Source of the DNA: Streptomyces venezuelae
Lineage (GTDB): Bacteria; Actinomycetota; Actinomycetes; Streptomycetales; Streptomycetaceae
DNA: 64,000 nt
NCBI RefSeq assembly: GCF_008642375.1
Contig: NZ_CP029194.1
Location: 248,001 to 312,000 of the forward strand
Reading direction: 5' to 3'
Position 1 is the first letter of the stretch. Every line of letters starts with the position of its first letter. This document shows, piece after piece, positions 34,199 through 43,081 of the stretch. Below the pieces are notes generated by a model. The model saw nothing but the letters and a program-made list of their open reading frames with translations, was not told the origin of the DNA and did not search any database. The translations under genes and the position numbers were made by a program.

Positions 34199-34711
34199 AT
34201 GAACGAGTTGCGTGGTGCCGGCGTCGTCCTGCGCCCTTCCGGCCCCGAGGACGCCCTCGCCCTGGCCGCCATCCGGACCACCCCCGAGGTCCGGGCACGG
34301 TGGCGCGGCGGGGACGACATGGCGGCGGAGGTGGCCTCCGAGCTCGCGGATCCCGCCACCCACTGTCTGACGGTGCTCCATCACGACCGGATCGTCGGAA
34401 TGATCCAGTGGTACGCCGAGGAGGATCCGGACTACCGGCACGCGGGGATCGACCTGTTCCTCGATCCCTCGGTCCACGGCAGGGGTCTCGGCACCGACGC
34501 CGTCCGCACCCTCGCCCGCCATCTGTTCGACGACGTCGGCCACCACCGGCTCGTCATCGATCCGGCGGCCGACAACGTCGCTGCGATCCGTTGCTACGAG
34601 AAGGCGGGCTTCCGGCCCGTCGGCGTGATGCGGCAGTACGAGCGGGACGCGGACGGCAGTTGGCACGACGGGCTGCTCATGGACCTGCTGGCGTCCGAAC
34701 TGGTGCGGTGA
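34199..34711 (+). CDS. GNAT acetyltransferase, AAC(6')-like
   Basis: A 170-aa GCN5-type N-acetyltransferase. The acetyl-CoA loop is HGRGLGTDAVRTLARHL, followed by HRLVIDPAADNVAAIRCYEKAGF, and the end GVMRQYERDADGSWHDGLLM resembles aminoglycoside 6'-acetyltransferases. True substrate unproven: could be an aminoglycoside, another amine or a peptide. Divergent from the FUSC-like gene. Confidence 0.82.
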   Translation: MNELRGAGVVLRPSGPEDALALAAIRTTPEVRARWRGGDDMAAEVASELADPATHCLTVLHHDRIVGMIQWYAEEDPDYRHAGIDLFLDPSVHGRGLGTDAVRTLARHLFDDVGHHRLVIDPAADNVAAIRCYEKAGFRPVGVMRQYERDADGSWHDGLLMDLLASELVR

Positions 34712-34753
34712 TCTGCCTCAAGCACCACAAGCATTGCCTTCGCCGTCATTCAT

Positions 34754-34770
34754 TGCAACGCACCGTTGCA
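34754..34770. promoter_or_regulatory. Palindrome TGCAACG-CAC-CGTTGCA upstream of the P450 gene
   Basis: A perfect 17-bp inverted repeat (7-bp arms) in an unusually AT-rich intergenic stretch, 136 bp before the P450 start. A half-site TGCAACG recurs at 34851-34857. Candidate operator; the regulator is not in the window. Confidence 0.45.
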
Positions 34771-34905
34771 TTCGACTTCACCGTCATTGCATCAATTCCC
34801 CGCGATTCACCTGGGATAACACGCTCAGTTGATTGACGCCACGATGAATGCAACGTAGCTTTCGAGCATCATCAAACACGTCATATCGCGAGATGAGGAC
34901 GGGCC

Positions 34906-36098
34906 ATGAGCGATTCCCTTCACACCGTCACGACGCTGCCCACGGAGCGTCCGGCCGGCTGCCCCTTCGACCCGCCGGCCGAGCTGCTCGACGCCCGCAA
35001 GCACGGCCCCATCAGTCGCTACACCCACCCCGGCGGTAAGCCCGGCTGGCTGATCACCGGTTACGACATGGTGCGATCGGTCCTGGCCGACCCGCGGTTC
35101 AGCTCGCGCAGGGACCTCATGAACGTCGTCGACTTCGAGCTTCCTCCGGCGCCGCCCGGCGAGTTCCTCCTCATGGACGAGCCGGATCACAGCCGCTACC
35201 GGAAGCCCCTGGTGGGCAAGTTCACCGTGCGGCGCATGCGGATGCTCACCGAGCGGATCGAGCAGATCACCGCCGAATGCCTGGACGCCATGGAGGAGGC
35301 CGGACCACCGACGGACCTGGTGACCGCGTTCGCCAAGCCCATCCCCACCATCGTGATCTGCGAGATCCTCGGCGTGCCCTACGAGGACCGGGCGTCCTTC
35401 CAGGAGCAGATCGACACGTTCATGGGCGGGGAGGTCGGCGACGAGGAGCTGATCGCGGCCTACACCGCGACGCAGGAGTACCTCGCGCAGCTGTGGCCGC
35501 CAAGCGCGCGAACCCCACCGACGACGTCCTCAGCGAACTCACCGACAGCGATCTGACCGACGAGGAGCTGAAGGGCATCAGCCTGATCCTCCTGGCAGCC
35601 GGCTTCGACACCACCGCGAACATGCTGTCCCTCGGGACCTTCGCGCTGCTGCGGAACCCGGAGCAGCTCGCCGCGCTGCGCGCCGACCCCTCGCTCACCG
35701 ACGGGGCCGTGGAGGAGCTGCTGCGGTATCTGAGCGTCGCCAAGACCTTCCACCGGACGGCGCTGGAGGACGTCGAGCTGGGCGGCCGGACCATCGCCGC
35801 CGGCACGACGGTCGTCCTCTCGTACAACACCGCCAACCGCGACCCCGACCGCTTCTCCGACCCCCACACCCTCGACCTCCACAGGCCAGCCGCCGGACAC
35901 CTGGCCTTCAGCCACGGCATCCACCAGTGTCTGGGCCAGCAGCTCGCCCGCGTCGAAATGCGGGTCGCGTTCCGCGCGTTGGTCGACCGCTTCCCCACCC
36001 TGCGGCTCGCCGTGCCGGCCGAGGAGGTCGTCCTTCGCCCGGAGACCGCGGACATCTTCGGCGTGAAGACCCTCCCGGTCACCTGGGACACGAAATGA
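34906..36098 (+). pseudogene. Cytochrome P450 gene with a -1 frameshift
   Basis: A bacterial P450 (about 397 aa if repaired), broken near 35493. The first frame runs MSDSLHTVTTLPTERPAGCP to EYLAQL, then becomes nonsense. The second frame resumes [16 protein letters not shown]. Adding one G in cag-ctg-(g)tggcc restores QLVAAKR and one continuous P450. All signatures are otherwise intact: I-helix AGFDTTANM, ExxR in EELLRYL, haem loop [15 protein letters not shown], with no other stop. That suggests either a very recent mutation or a sequencing error. It precedes a ferredoxin gene, overlapping by 4 bp (ATGA). Confidence 0.9.
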
Positions 36099-36316
36099 GC
36101 GCGCCGCACCTGAGCGTCGACCGTGAACGCTGCATCGGCGCCGGCATGTGCGCCATGACCGCCCCCGACGTCTTCGACCAGGACCCGGACGAGGGCCTCG
36201 TCATCCTGCTGCACGCCGAACCGCCCGCCGCGCACCACGCCGCCGCACGGCTGGCCGCCGGCGTATGCCCCTCCGCCGCGATCACCCTCCACGAGCCGGA
36301 ATCCGGCGGTCCGTAG
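36095..36316 (+). CDS. 3Fe-4S-type ferredoxin, P450 partner
   Basis: A 73-aa ferredoxin. Cysteine pattern [16 protein letters not shown] with a distal CPSAAI fits the small single-cluster ferredoxins (3Fe-4S) that feed electrons to Streptomyces P450s. The ATG overlaps the stop of the P450 frame (ATGA), so translation of the ferredoxin would normally be coupled to it; the upstream frameshift would weaken this coupling. Confidence 0.92.
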   Translation: MSAPHLSVDRERCIGAGMCAMTAPDVFDQDPDEGLVILLHAEPPAAHHAAARLAAGVCPSAAITLHEPESGGP

Positions 36317-36354
36317 CCTCGGGGGCCTGGCCCGGAGGTCACCTCGACCTTCCG

Positions 36355-37458
36355 TCAACCCGGCGGGGAGGGGTCCAAGGTGAGGATCAGGAGGGTGACG
36401 TCATCCTGGATCTCGGGGGCGAAGCGGCTCAGGTCCGCCCAGATCTCGCCGGGCAGCTGATCCAGGCCGACGCCCGTCATACGGGTCAGACGCTCGACGA
36501 AGGGGTAGAAGGCGCCGGAGGCGTCCCGTGTCTCCAGGACGCCGTCCGACGCCAGGAGCAGCCGGTCCCCGGGCAGCAGCGCCACCGTGGCGGCGGTTCC
36601 GGGCGTGACGTCGGCGAGGCCCAGTCCCAGGGGCGGTCCGGGGTCGAGTTCCAGGGTGCTCACGGCCCCGCCGCGCAGCAGGATCGGGGGCGGGTGGCCG
36701 CAGGCCAGGATCCGGACCTCCCGCCCCTGCGGAGCGAAGTCGAGAAGGACGGCCGTGGCGAAGAGCTCCGCGTGCTCCGTCCGCGCCGAGTCGACCACGA
36801 GCCTGCGGTCCAGCCGCGCCGCGATCGCCCTCGCGTCCACGTCGTCCAGCACGGCCTCGCGGAACGCACCCAGGACGGAGGCGACCGTCGCGACGGCCGA
36901 CAGACCGTGCCCCTGCACGTCGCCGAGGACCGCCCGGACCCCGCGGGGTCCGGTCCGTACGTCGAAGAAGTCGCCTCCCACCAGCGTGCCGCGCTCGGCG
37001 GCGCGGTACAGGCTCGCGCAGCGCACAGGCCCGACCCGCCGCCGTACGTCCGGGACGATGGCGCGCTGGGCCGTCTCGGCGACGGTGCGTTCCAGGTCGA
37101 GCTGCGCGTCCCTGCGCCCGCGGACGAAGGAGACGAAGACGCTCAGGCCCGCGACGAAGCCGAGAGTGAAGAGATCGGTGTTGCCGGGCCGGTCGAGATG
37201 GAAGAAGGGGATGGTCAACAGCGCGATCGTCGCGGCACCGAGGAGGGCCGTGGCCAAGGGTCCGTAGGCCAGGACGGCCAGCGGAGGCACCGCGCCGAGC
37301 AGGAATCCGATGTCCACCGGGACGGAGTCGGTGAGGGAGGCCGCTCCGACCCCGACGAGCAGCAGCACGGGCAGAACCCGCACCCAGCGGGGCGGCGGAG
37401 CTCCGCGCAGCCAGCTTCGCCGGTGCGCGCCGGTCGCCGCCTTGTTTGCCTTGACCAC
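36355..37458 (-). CDS. Membrane-anchored SpoIIE/PP2C phosphatase
   Basis: A 367-aa protein with three or four N-terminal transmembrane helices (VLPVLLLVGVGAAS; DIGFLLGAVPPLAVLAYG; ALLGAATIALLTIPF; LFTLGFVAGLSVFVSF) and a cytoplasmic PP2C/SpoIIE domain (VGGDFFDVR; AVLGDVQGHGLSAVATVA; LLLASDGVLETRD; EIQDDVTLLILTL). It is a serine phosphatase that probably acts on an anti-anti-sigma factor. Convergent with the P450/ferredoxin pair. Confidence 0.9.
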   Translation of the reverse strand: MVKANKAATGAHRRSWLRGAPPPRWVRVLPVLLLVGVGAASLTDSVPVDIGFLLGAVPPLAVLAYGPLATALLGAATIALLTIPFFHLDRPGNTDLFTLGFVAGLSVFVSFVRGRRDAQLDLERTVAETAQRAIVPDVRRRVGPVRCASLYRAAERGTLVGGDFFDVRTGPRGVRAVLGDVQGHGLSAVATVASVLGAFREAVLDDVDARAIAARLDRRLVVDSARTEHAELFATAVLLDFAPQGREVRILACGHPPPILLRGGAVSTLELDPGPPLGLGLADVTPGTAATVALLPGDRLLLASDGVLETRDASGAFYPFVERLTRMTGVGLDQLPGEIWADLSRFAPEIQDDVTLLILTLDPSPPG

Positions 37459-37670
37459 ACCACCAGACTCCTATGCCGGAGTGCGCCGTGCACGTCACGG
37501 CCACCGCCCGGCCGGCCGGGGGCGGGGTGGAGAAACCGTACGCCAGGAGTCCGGCGAGGGATCACTCGACGTCGCGCCGAAAATCCTACTAAGCTGTACG
37601 GCGACATCGCGTGCCGGTCACCGACCGGGTGAGGCATGGAGGTGTCAGGAGATGCCTTCGGAGGCATTCC

Positions 37671-38060
37671 TTGCCAGTCGAGTTGAATCACACGATCGTT
37701 CATGCCCGGGACAACCGGGAATCCGCGGAGTTCTTCGCGCATCTGCTGGACCTTGAGATCACCGCGGAGTGGGGACCGTTCGTCGCGGTCGAACTGAGCA
37801 ACGGCGTCACGCTGGACTTCGCCGCCATCCCGCCGGACAAGATCACCCCGCAGCACTACGCCTTCCTGGTATCCGAAGCGGAGTTCGACGCGGCCTACGC
37901 GCGCATCACGGAGCGCGGCATCGAGCGCTACGCCGACCCCCACCGGCAGTACCCCGGCGCCATCAACCACAACGACGGCGGACGCGGCGTGTACTTCATG
38001 GACCCGGTCGGCCACGCCATGGAGCTCATCACCGTGCCGTACGGAGGCCGGCCGGCGTAG
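37671..38060 (+). CDS. VOC family protein (glyoxalase/bleomycin-resistance type)
   Basis: A 129-aa single VOC domain: LNHTIVHARDNRESAEFF at the start, then PQHYAFLVSEAEFDAAYARI and GRGVYFMDPVGHAMELITV, which hold the family's His and Glu metal ligands. I chose the TTG at 37671 because GGAGG precedes it by 6 bases; longer in-frame starts at 37611 are Arg-rich and unlikely. Substrate unknown. Confidence 0.85.
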   Translation: MPVELNHTIVHARDNRESAEFFAHLLDLEITAEWGPFVAVELSNGVTLDFAAIPPDKITPQHYAFLVSEAEFDAAYARITERGIERYADPHRQYPGAINHNDGGRGVYFMDPVGHAMELITVPYGGRPA

Positions 38061-38076
38061 CCCCCCCGCCGGTGAC

Positions 38077-38108
38077 GCCGACCACCCTGGCCGTGCCGGG
38101 TGGTCGGC
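38077..38108. terminator. Terminator hairpin between convergent genes
   Basis: GCCGACCACCC (38077-38087) and GGGTGGTCGGC (38098-38108) form a perfect 11-bp stem with a 10-nt loop, exactly between the ends of the VOC gene (38060) and the C15-like peptidase gene (38116). Probably bidirectional. Confidence 0.85.
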
Positions 38109-38115
38109 CGACCCG

Positions 38116-39360
38116 CTAGGGCTGCTGGGAAGCCGCCGCCACGGCGACGATGGCCCGTACCTGCGCGATGATGTCGAGCCGGTTCCGTACGAACTCCGGG
38201 TCGGTGACCGCGCCCGTCGCCGGGTCGGCGTTTGCGTCGCCGAACTGGAGGACCGGCGTGTGCACGTGGCCACCGGGCAGCCGGGGCAGGCCCAGGCGAT
38301 CGCGCAGCAGTGTGGCCCGGTAGGCGATCTCGTTGGACAGGTAGTTGCCGCCGCCGCCCGCCCGGGCGACGGAGCCGGGCGTCGGGCCGTCGGGGCGGAC
38401 GACGGGAGTGTCCGCCCCGGCCGGCAGCTCGGTCACCGACGTGTTGTCATACACCGGGAACCGGCCGGTGGGCGCCGCCGTGATCGCCGCGTACGGAAGG
38501 CTCGTCGACGTCCACTGGGGCTGTGTGGCCGGATCGGCGACGGGCACGGTCTCCGTACGGGAGAGGTTCTCGTTGTCGGGGAAGCCTCCGCGCCAGGCTC
38601 CGTTGGTCCGCTCGATGTCGAACCGGCCGGGCCGGCCCTGGCTCACGGTGGTGAAGAGGTCCACCTTCGGCAGATGCGGGCGCAGTGTCCGCTCGACCGT
38701 GCCGTCGGCGAAGTCCGCCCAGCGGACGGGGAAGACGGCCGTCTCGACGCGGGCGGGAGAACCGTCGGCGGTACGCAGCCAGGTGCCGTCCAGGGCGAGC
38801 GCGGTGGCCCCGGAGGGGTTGCTGATCCGGACGTCCCGGTCGAGTGTGAACGGGTCGAAGCCGGTCAGCAGGATGCGCTTCACGCCCTTCCCGGCCGGGT
38901 AGCGGATCGAGTCCTGGCCGCGCGAGGAGCGCTCGAGCCGATCGAGCAGCCGGGCCCGGCCCTCCCCCGTGATTCCGAAGGCAGGCTTCCAGGAACGGAG
39001 TTCACGGCTGAGCGCGAGACGCGACCAGTACAGCGGCCGGTCGTCGTCCCGCGAGAGGTCGCCTCCCGCGGGCCCGCGGCCCTGAGCCCGGTCCACGGCT
39101 TTCCGCCAGAGCGTCGAACCGTACCGGGTGACCGTCCGCTCGGCCTCGGCCATGCTGTCGGAGCGGGTCAGGGCTCCGGCGAACTCCGGTGCCAGGGAAG
39201 CGAATCCACTGCGCCGCAGGATCTCCTGGGGTGCGGACCGGTCGAGCCTGGCCTCCTCGACGGAGGTCGCGGTCGTCCCTGCCGCCGAGGCGGGCGGGGT
39301 CGTCAGGACCAGGGAGACGGCAACGAGGGGGAGGGCGAGAGCGCTACGTATCGAGGTCAT
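38116..39360 (-). CDS. Secreted pyroglutamyl-peptidase (C15)-like protein with Cys-to-Ser change
   Basis: A 414-aa exported protein with a Sec signal peptide (MTSIRSALALPLVAVSLVLTTPPASA). The C-terminal ~260 aa match peptidase family C15: KRILLTGFDPF, the Glu region FDIERTNGAWRGGFPDNEN and the His region GGHVHTPVLQ. At the nucleophile position of the usual Y-[LV]-C-N-x3-Y motif it reads NYLSNEIAYR, with Ser instead of Cys. The N-terminal ~130 aa are an extra helical region. Either a serine-type variant or non-catalytic. The ATG at 39360 follows AAAGGACG. Confidence 0.82.
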   Translation of the reverse strand: MTSIRSALALPLVAVSLVLTTPPASAAGTTATSVEEARLDRSAPQEILRRSGFASLAPEFAGALTRSDSMAEAERTVTRYGSTLWRKAVDRAQGRGPAGGDLSRDDDRPLYWSRLALSRELRSWKPAFGITGEGRARLLDRLERSSRGQDSIRYPAGKGVKRILLTGFDPFTLDRDVRISNPSGATALALDGTWLRTADGSPARVETAVFPVRWADFADGTVERTLRPHLPKVDLFTTVSQGRPGRFDIERTNGAWRGGFPDNENLSRTETVPVADPATQPQWTSTSLPYAAITAAPTGRFPVYDNTSVTELPAGADTPVVRPDGPTPGSVARAGGGGNYLSNEIAYRATLLRDRLGLPRLPGGHVHTPVLQFGDANADPATGAVTDPEFVRNRLDIIAQVRAIVAVAAASQQP

Positions 39361-39515
39361 CGGCGTCCTTTCGCACGTACATGATGTTCCGTCAGAAGTC
39401 GATCTGCACAAAGGAACTCATGCTAAGGCGCACTCGCCACACCTGCCGCGCAAACCACTGGGATCGAACGGCAAGACGCCCGGCAGGGGCTCACCGCCCC
39501 GGCGTCCGCCCCGCG

Positions 39516-41333
39516 CTACACCTGCTCCGCCTTGGCAGCGCTGCTGTCGTCGAGGAAGCCGCCCGACTGGTGCTGCCACAGTTTCGCGTAGGCGCCCTCC
39601 GCGGCGAGCAGCTCGTGGTGCGTGCCCTGCTCGACGATGCGTCCGCTGTCCAGGACGACGAGCTGGTCCATGGTGGCGACCGTGCTGAGCCGGTGTGCGA
39701 CCACGAGCGCGGTCCGCCCTTCCATGAGGCGCCAGAGCGCGTCCTGCACGAGGATCTCGCTCTCGGAGTCCAGGGCGCTGGTCGCCTCGTCGAGCAGCAG
39801 GATCGGCGCGTCGCGCAGAATCGCCCGCGCGAGGGCGACCCGCTGGCGCTGGCCGCCGGACAGTTTCACCCCGCGCTCCCCCACCATGGTGTCGAATCCT
39901 TCGGGCAGTGTGTCGACGAACTCCGTGACGTGCGCCGCCTCCGCCGCGCGGCGGATCTCGGCGTCGGTGGCGCCCGGCCGCGCGAAAGCGATGTTCTCCC
40001 GCAGGGTGCGGTGGAACATCGCCGGGTCCTGCGGCACATAGGCGATCAGGCTGCGCAGTTCGGCCTGTCGCAGCCTGCTGATGTCCTGTCCGCCGATCGT
40101 GATCCGGCCGCCGTCGATGTCCGTCATCCGCAGCAGCAACCGGGTGAGCGTGGTCTTGCCGCCGCCGGACCGGCCGACGAAGCCGACCTTCGCCCCGCTG
40201 GGCACGGCCAGTTCGAGGCCCTCGAAGAGCGGCTTCGCGCCCGAGTGGGCGAAGGTCACCTGCTCGAAGCGCACATCGGCACCGTCGGAGAGGAGCGCCT
40301 CCGGCACCTCCGGGTCCCGTACGGTCGGCGGGGTGAGGAGCAGTTCGGTGAACTGCGCGGCCTCGGTCATCGAGCTTTCCAGGCGGCGGTAGATCTGGTT
40401 GAACTCGAACATGATCCGTGTGGCGTTGGAGTAGTAGGTGAAGGCGACGACGACGGCCTCGACGCCGTGCTCCCTCGCACCGAGCGAGAGGGCGAGCAAC
40501 AGGCCGAGGACGTTGGTCAGCACGGACATCGGTGCGATCAGCGTGTCGATGCGCAGGTTGCCGTAGTCCCACGAACGCAGCATGAGGCGGCGGGATTCGG
40601 CGACGCGGGAGCGGTGCTCGGCGGCTTCCCGCTCCTCGGCGGCGAAGGACCGGACCGTGTCCATGTTCATCAGGCTGTCGGCGACGTGGCCCGACACCCG
40701 GGCGATCGCCTCCTCCCGCTGGTCGACGAGCGCCTGGCGGCGCCGGATCAGGGGCCGCACGCACAGCGTCGTGACCGCGATCATCGCCAGGAGCCCGACG
40801 ACGAGCAGGGGTTCGTACGTCCACAGCACCACGGACGCGAAGATCAGGGGCACGAATTTGCCCATCACCGAGAAGGTGAGCGTGTCGACGAACTCCTCGA
40901 ACCGCGAGGCGAAGCTGAGAACCCGCTTGGTCAGCGAGCCGGCGAAGTTGTCGTGGAAGAAGGCGGCGTCCTTGGCGAACAGCGCGTCCATGCCGATCAC
41001 GTACAGGTGCTCGATGCCGAGGGCGTCGAGGCGGTTCAGACAGTGCAGCCCGACACGCCACAGCGCTTCACCGAGCAGCAGGACGCCGGCGAAGCCCAGG
41101 ACGAAGGGGAGCATCGGGCCGACACCGACGTCGGTGTCCCCCGCGATGCGGCCGACGAGTTTGGCGACGATCAGCGGCACGATGTAGAAGATTCCGATGT
41201 TGCCCACCGCCGGGAGCAGCATCGCGGGAATCGCCCACCATTTGAGCCGGGTGAGTTCCCGTGTGTAGAAACGAAGCGCGAGGAGCACCGAGCCTTTACT
41301 GGGCGAACTCTTGCGCGATTCAGGCTTTCCCAT
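39516..41333 (-). CDS. ABC exporter, fused transmembrane and ATPase domains
   Basis: A 605-aa half-transporter of the exporter type. Six transmembrane helices occupy about 30-320, and the nucleotide-binding domain about 365-595: Walker A GRSGGGKTT, signature LSGGQRQRV, Walker B ILLLDEATSALD and switch His in VVAHRLST. It would work as a homodimer, since no second half is adjacent. The ATG at 41333 has a weak AAGGCGGG. Divergent from the VanZ-like gene. Substrate unknown; lipids, peptides and drugs are typical. Confidence 0.92.
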   Translation of the reverse strand: MGKPESRKSSPSKGSVLLALRFYTRELTRLKWWAIPAMLLPAVGNIGIFYIVPLIVAKLVGRIAGDTDVGVGPMLPFVLGFAGVLLLGEALWRVGLHCLNRLDALGIEHLYVIGMDALFAKDAAFFHDNFAGSLTKRVLSFASRFEEFVDTLTFSVMGKFVPLIFASVVLWTYEPLLVVGLLAMIAVTTLCVRPLIRRRQALVDQREEAIARVSGHVADSLMNMDTVRSFAAEEREAAEHRSRVAESRRLMLRSWDYGNLRIDTLIAPMSVLTNVLGLLLALSLGAREHGVEAVVVAFTYYSNATRIMFEFNQIYRRLESSMTEAAQFTELLLTPPTVRDPEVPEALLSDGADVRFEQVTFAHSGAKPLFEGLELAVPSGAKVGFVGRSGGGKTTLTRLLLRMTDIDGGRITIGGQDISRLRQAELRSLIAYVPQDPAMFHRTLRENIAFARPGATDAEIRRAAEAAHVTEFVDTLPEGFDTMVGERGVKLSGGQRQRVALARAILRDAPILLLDEATSALDSESEILVQDALWRLMEGRTALVVAHRLSTVATMDQLVVLDSGRIVEQGTHHELLAAEGAYAKLWQHQSGGFLDDSSAAKAEQV

Positions 41334-41518
41334 CCCAATCCCGCCTTTCGTATCGAAGTGGACAGGAGGGGCAGTCTTCCGTGTGGGGACTCGCGCCGTC
41401 CAAAGGTTTTCGCGGCACCTCCCACCAGCGGTTCTCATGGATACCGATAGACCCGACGGGACCTTTCCGTCCCTCCAGTTGGCGTACAGCAGCCACCGAC
41501 GACGCCGTGTATCGCGGG

Positions 41519-41538
41519 CATATCGAAAATCGCATACG
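41519..41538. promoter_or_regulatory. CATATCG-N5-CGCATACG motif upstream of the vanZ-like gene
   Basis: This arrangement recurs in inverted order (CGCATACG-N4-CGATATG) at 42318-42336, just upstream of the response regulator gene. The shared words at two neighbouring promoters suggest one regulator, perhaps the OmpR-type protein itself. Confidence 0.35.
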
Positions 41539-41571
41539 CCGCCGCGACGGCCTTCCGTGTCCCATGGCCTC

Positions 41572-42288
41572 ATGAACGACGACACAGGCACCATCGCGGC
41601 TTCGCCATCGCCTCGCCGTACACGCGGAATCGTGCTCCTCGGGCTGGCGGTGCTCGCTGTGGCGAGCGCCGTGTTCGCCGTGCGGGGGCCGCTCATGATG
41701 GCCGCACCGATGTGCGCGGCCGGGCAGTGGGACCGCTGCTTCGGAACGTTCAACGGTGTGGTGCTCATGACACTGGTCCTGCTGCCGCCCGCGCTCCTGG
41801 TGGTGTGGGCTCTGGCGCGCCGCCGACGTGCCGCCGGGGTCGCGTCGGCGTGGCGGATGTCGCTGGCCGAGGTGGGCATGGTCCATGGGACGGTGCCGTT
41901 CCTGTGGATGACGATGATGCCGGGCGGTGCGGACGGCGTGCTGCCTCCCCGGGTGAGCCTGGTCCCGCTGCGGGACCTGGTCACGATGGGGCCGGTCGGC
42001 CTCGGCGGCAACCTGCTGGTCTTCGCGGCGCTCGGGTTCTTCGCCCCGATGCGGTTCGCGGCGCTGGCGTCCGTGCCGCGGATCCTGGCGCTCGGGGCGG
42101 GCTGCTCGGTCCTGGTCGAGACCGCGCAGTACGTGCTGCCGCTCGACCGGGTGTCCTCCGTGGACGACGTCCTGGTCAACGCCACCGGCGCCGTACTGGC
42201 GGGGCTGCTGTCACGCCGGTGGTGGTCGCGTACGGAGGAGGGGGCTCCGTCGGATCGGCCTCGACCCGTGTCCGCGCCGGCGGGCTGA
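41572..42288 (+). CDS. VanZ-like membrane protein
   Basis: A 238-aa protein with five or six transmembrane helices. The C-terminal half has the VanZ pattern: VSLVPLRDLVTMG, GNLLVFAALGFFAPMRF and VLVETAQYVLPLDRVSSVDD followed by NATGAVLAGLL. VanZ proteins lower susceptibility to some lipoglycopeptides or act in envelope upkeep; this function is not certain for stand-alone homologues. The ATG at 41572 has a poor ribosome site. It lies 70 bp before the two-component system and may belong to its regulon. Confidence 0.82.
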   Translation: MNDDTGTIAASPSPRRTRGIVLLGLAVLAVASAVFAVRGPLMMAAPMCAAGQWDRCFGTFNGVVLMTLVLLPPALLVVWALARRRRAAGVASAWRMSLAEVGMVHGTVPFLWMTMMPGGADGVLPPRVSLVPLRDLVTMGPVGLGGNLLVFAALGFFAPMRFAALASVPRILALGAGCSVLVETAQYVLPLDRVSSVDDVLVNATGAVLAGLLSRRWWSRTEEGAPSDRPRPVSAPAG

Positions 42289-42317
42289 GGAGCCATGTAC
42301 GCGCGAGCACGCGGCTC

Positions 42318-42336
42318 CGCATACGTCGGCGATATG
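42318..42336. promoter_or_regulatory. CGCATACG-N4-CGATATG motif upstream of the response regulator gene
   Basis: Inverted counterpart of the motif at 41519-41538, ending 22 bp before the ATG at 42359. Suits autoregulation of the two-component operon. Confidence 0.35.
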
Positions 42337-42358
42337 TCGTGTTGCCTAGGCTTCGGGC

Positions 42359-43081
42359 ATGCGCGTACTGATCGTGGAGGACGAGCCGTACCTGGCCGAG
42401 GCCGTCCGTGACGGTCTCCGGCTGGAGGCGATCGCCGCCGACATCGCCGGCGACGGCGACTCCGCCCTGGAACTGCTCACTGTGAACTCCTACGACCTCG
42501 TGGTCCTCGACCGCGACATCCCCGGGCCCTCCGGCGACGAGGTCGCCCGGCACATCGTCGCCTCCGGCAGCGGCATCCCGATCCTCATGCTCACCGCCGC
42601 CGACCGCATCGACGACAAGGCCTCCGGGTTCGAGCTCGGCGCCGACGACTACCTCACCAAACCGTTCGAGCTGCGGGAGCTCGTCCTGCGGCTGAGAGCA
42701 CTCGACCGCAGACGCGGGTACGCCCGGCCCCCGGTCCGCGAGATCGCGGGCCTGCGTCTCGACCCCTTCCGCCGGGAGGTCTTCCGTGACGGTCGCTTCG
42801 TCGCGCTGACGCGCAAGCAGTTCGCGGTGCTCGAAGTCCTGGTCGCCGCCGAGGGCGGGGTCGTCAGTGCAGAGGAGCTGCTGGAACGGGCCTGGGACGG
42901 GAACGCCGACCCCTTCACCAACGCCGTCCGCATCACCGTCTCCGCCCTGCGCAAGCGGCTCGGCGAGCCGTGGGTCATCGCGACGGTGCCGGGGGTCGGC
43001 TACCGGATCGACGCCGAACCCGAACCCGGCACGGGCACGGGCACCGGCACCGGCACCGGCACCGGCAGCACGCATGCGTAG
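42359..43081 (+). CDS. OmpR-family response regulator with Gly-Thr repeat tail
   Basis: A 240-aa regulator. The receiver domain (1-115) has VEDEP, the phosphorylated Asp in VVLDRDIPG, LTA and the Lys in DDYLTKPF. The winged-helix DNA-binding domain (about 125-220) ends with VRITVSALRKRLG and VIATVPGVGYRID. The C-terminus carries an odd (GT)6GS tail made by a 6-bp DNA repeat. The next gene, the kinase, starts 8 bp before this stop. The pair resembles actinobacterial envelope-sensing systems. Confidence 0.93.
   Translation: MRVLIVEDEPYLAEAVRDGLRLEAIAADIAGDGDSALELLTVNSYDLVVLDRDIPGPSGDEVARHIVASGSGIPILMLTAADRIDDKASGFELGADDYLTKPFELRELVLRLRALDRRRGYARPPVREIAGLRLDPFRREVFRDGRFVALTRKQFAVLEVLVAAEGGVVSAEELLERAWDGNADPFTNAVRITVSALRKRLGEPWVIATVPGVGYRIDAEPEPGTGTGTGTGTGTGSTHA
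43028..43069. repeat. Seven 6-bp repeats GGCAC(G/C) encoding Gly-Thr
   Basis: Seven consecutive hexamers (GGCACG twice, GGCACC four times, GGCAGC once) at the 3' end of the response regulator gene. Being 6-bp units, changes in copy number keep the frame of the regulator and alter only its tail. Confidence 0.95.
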
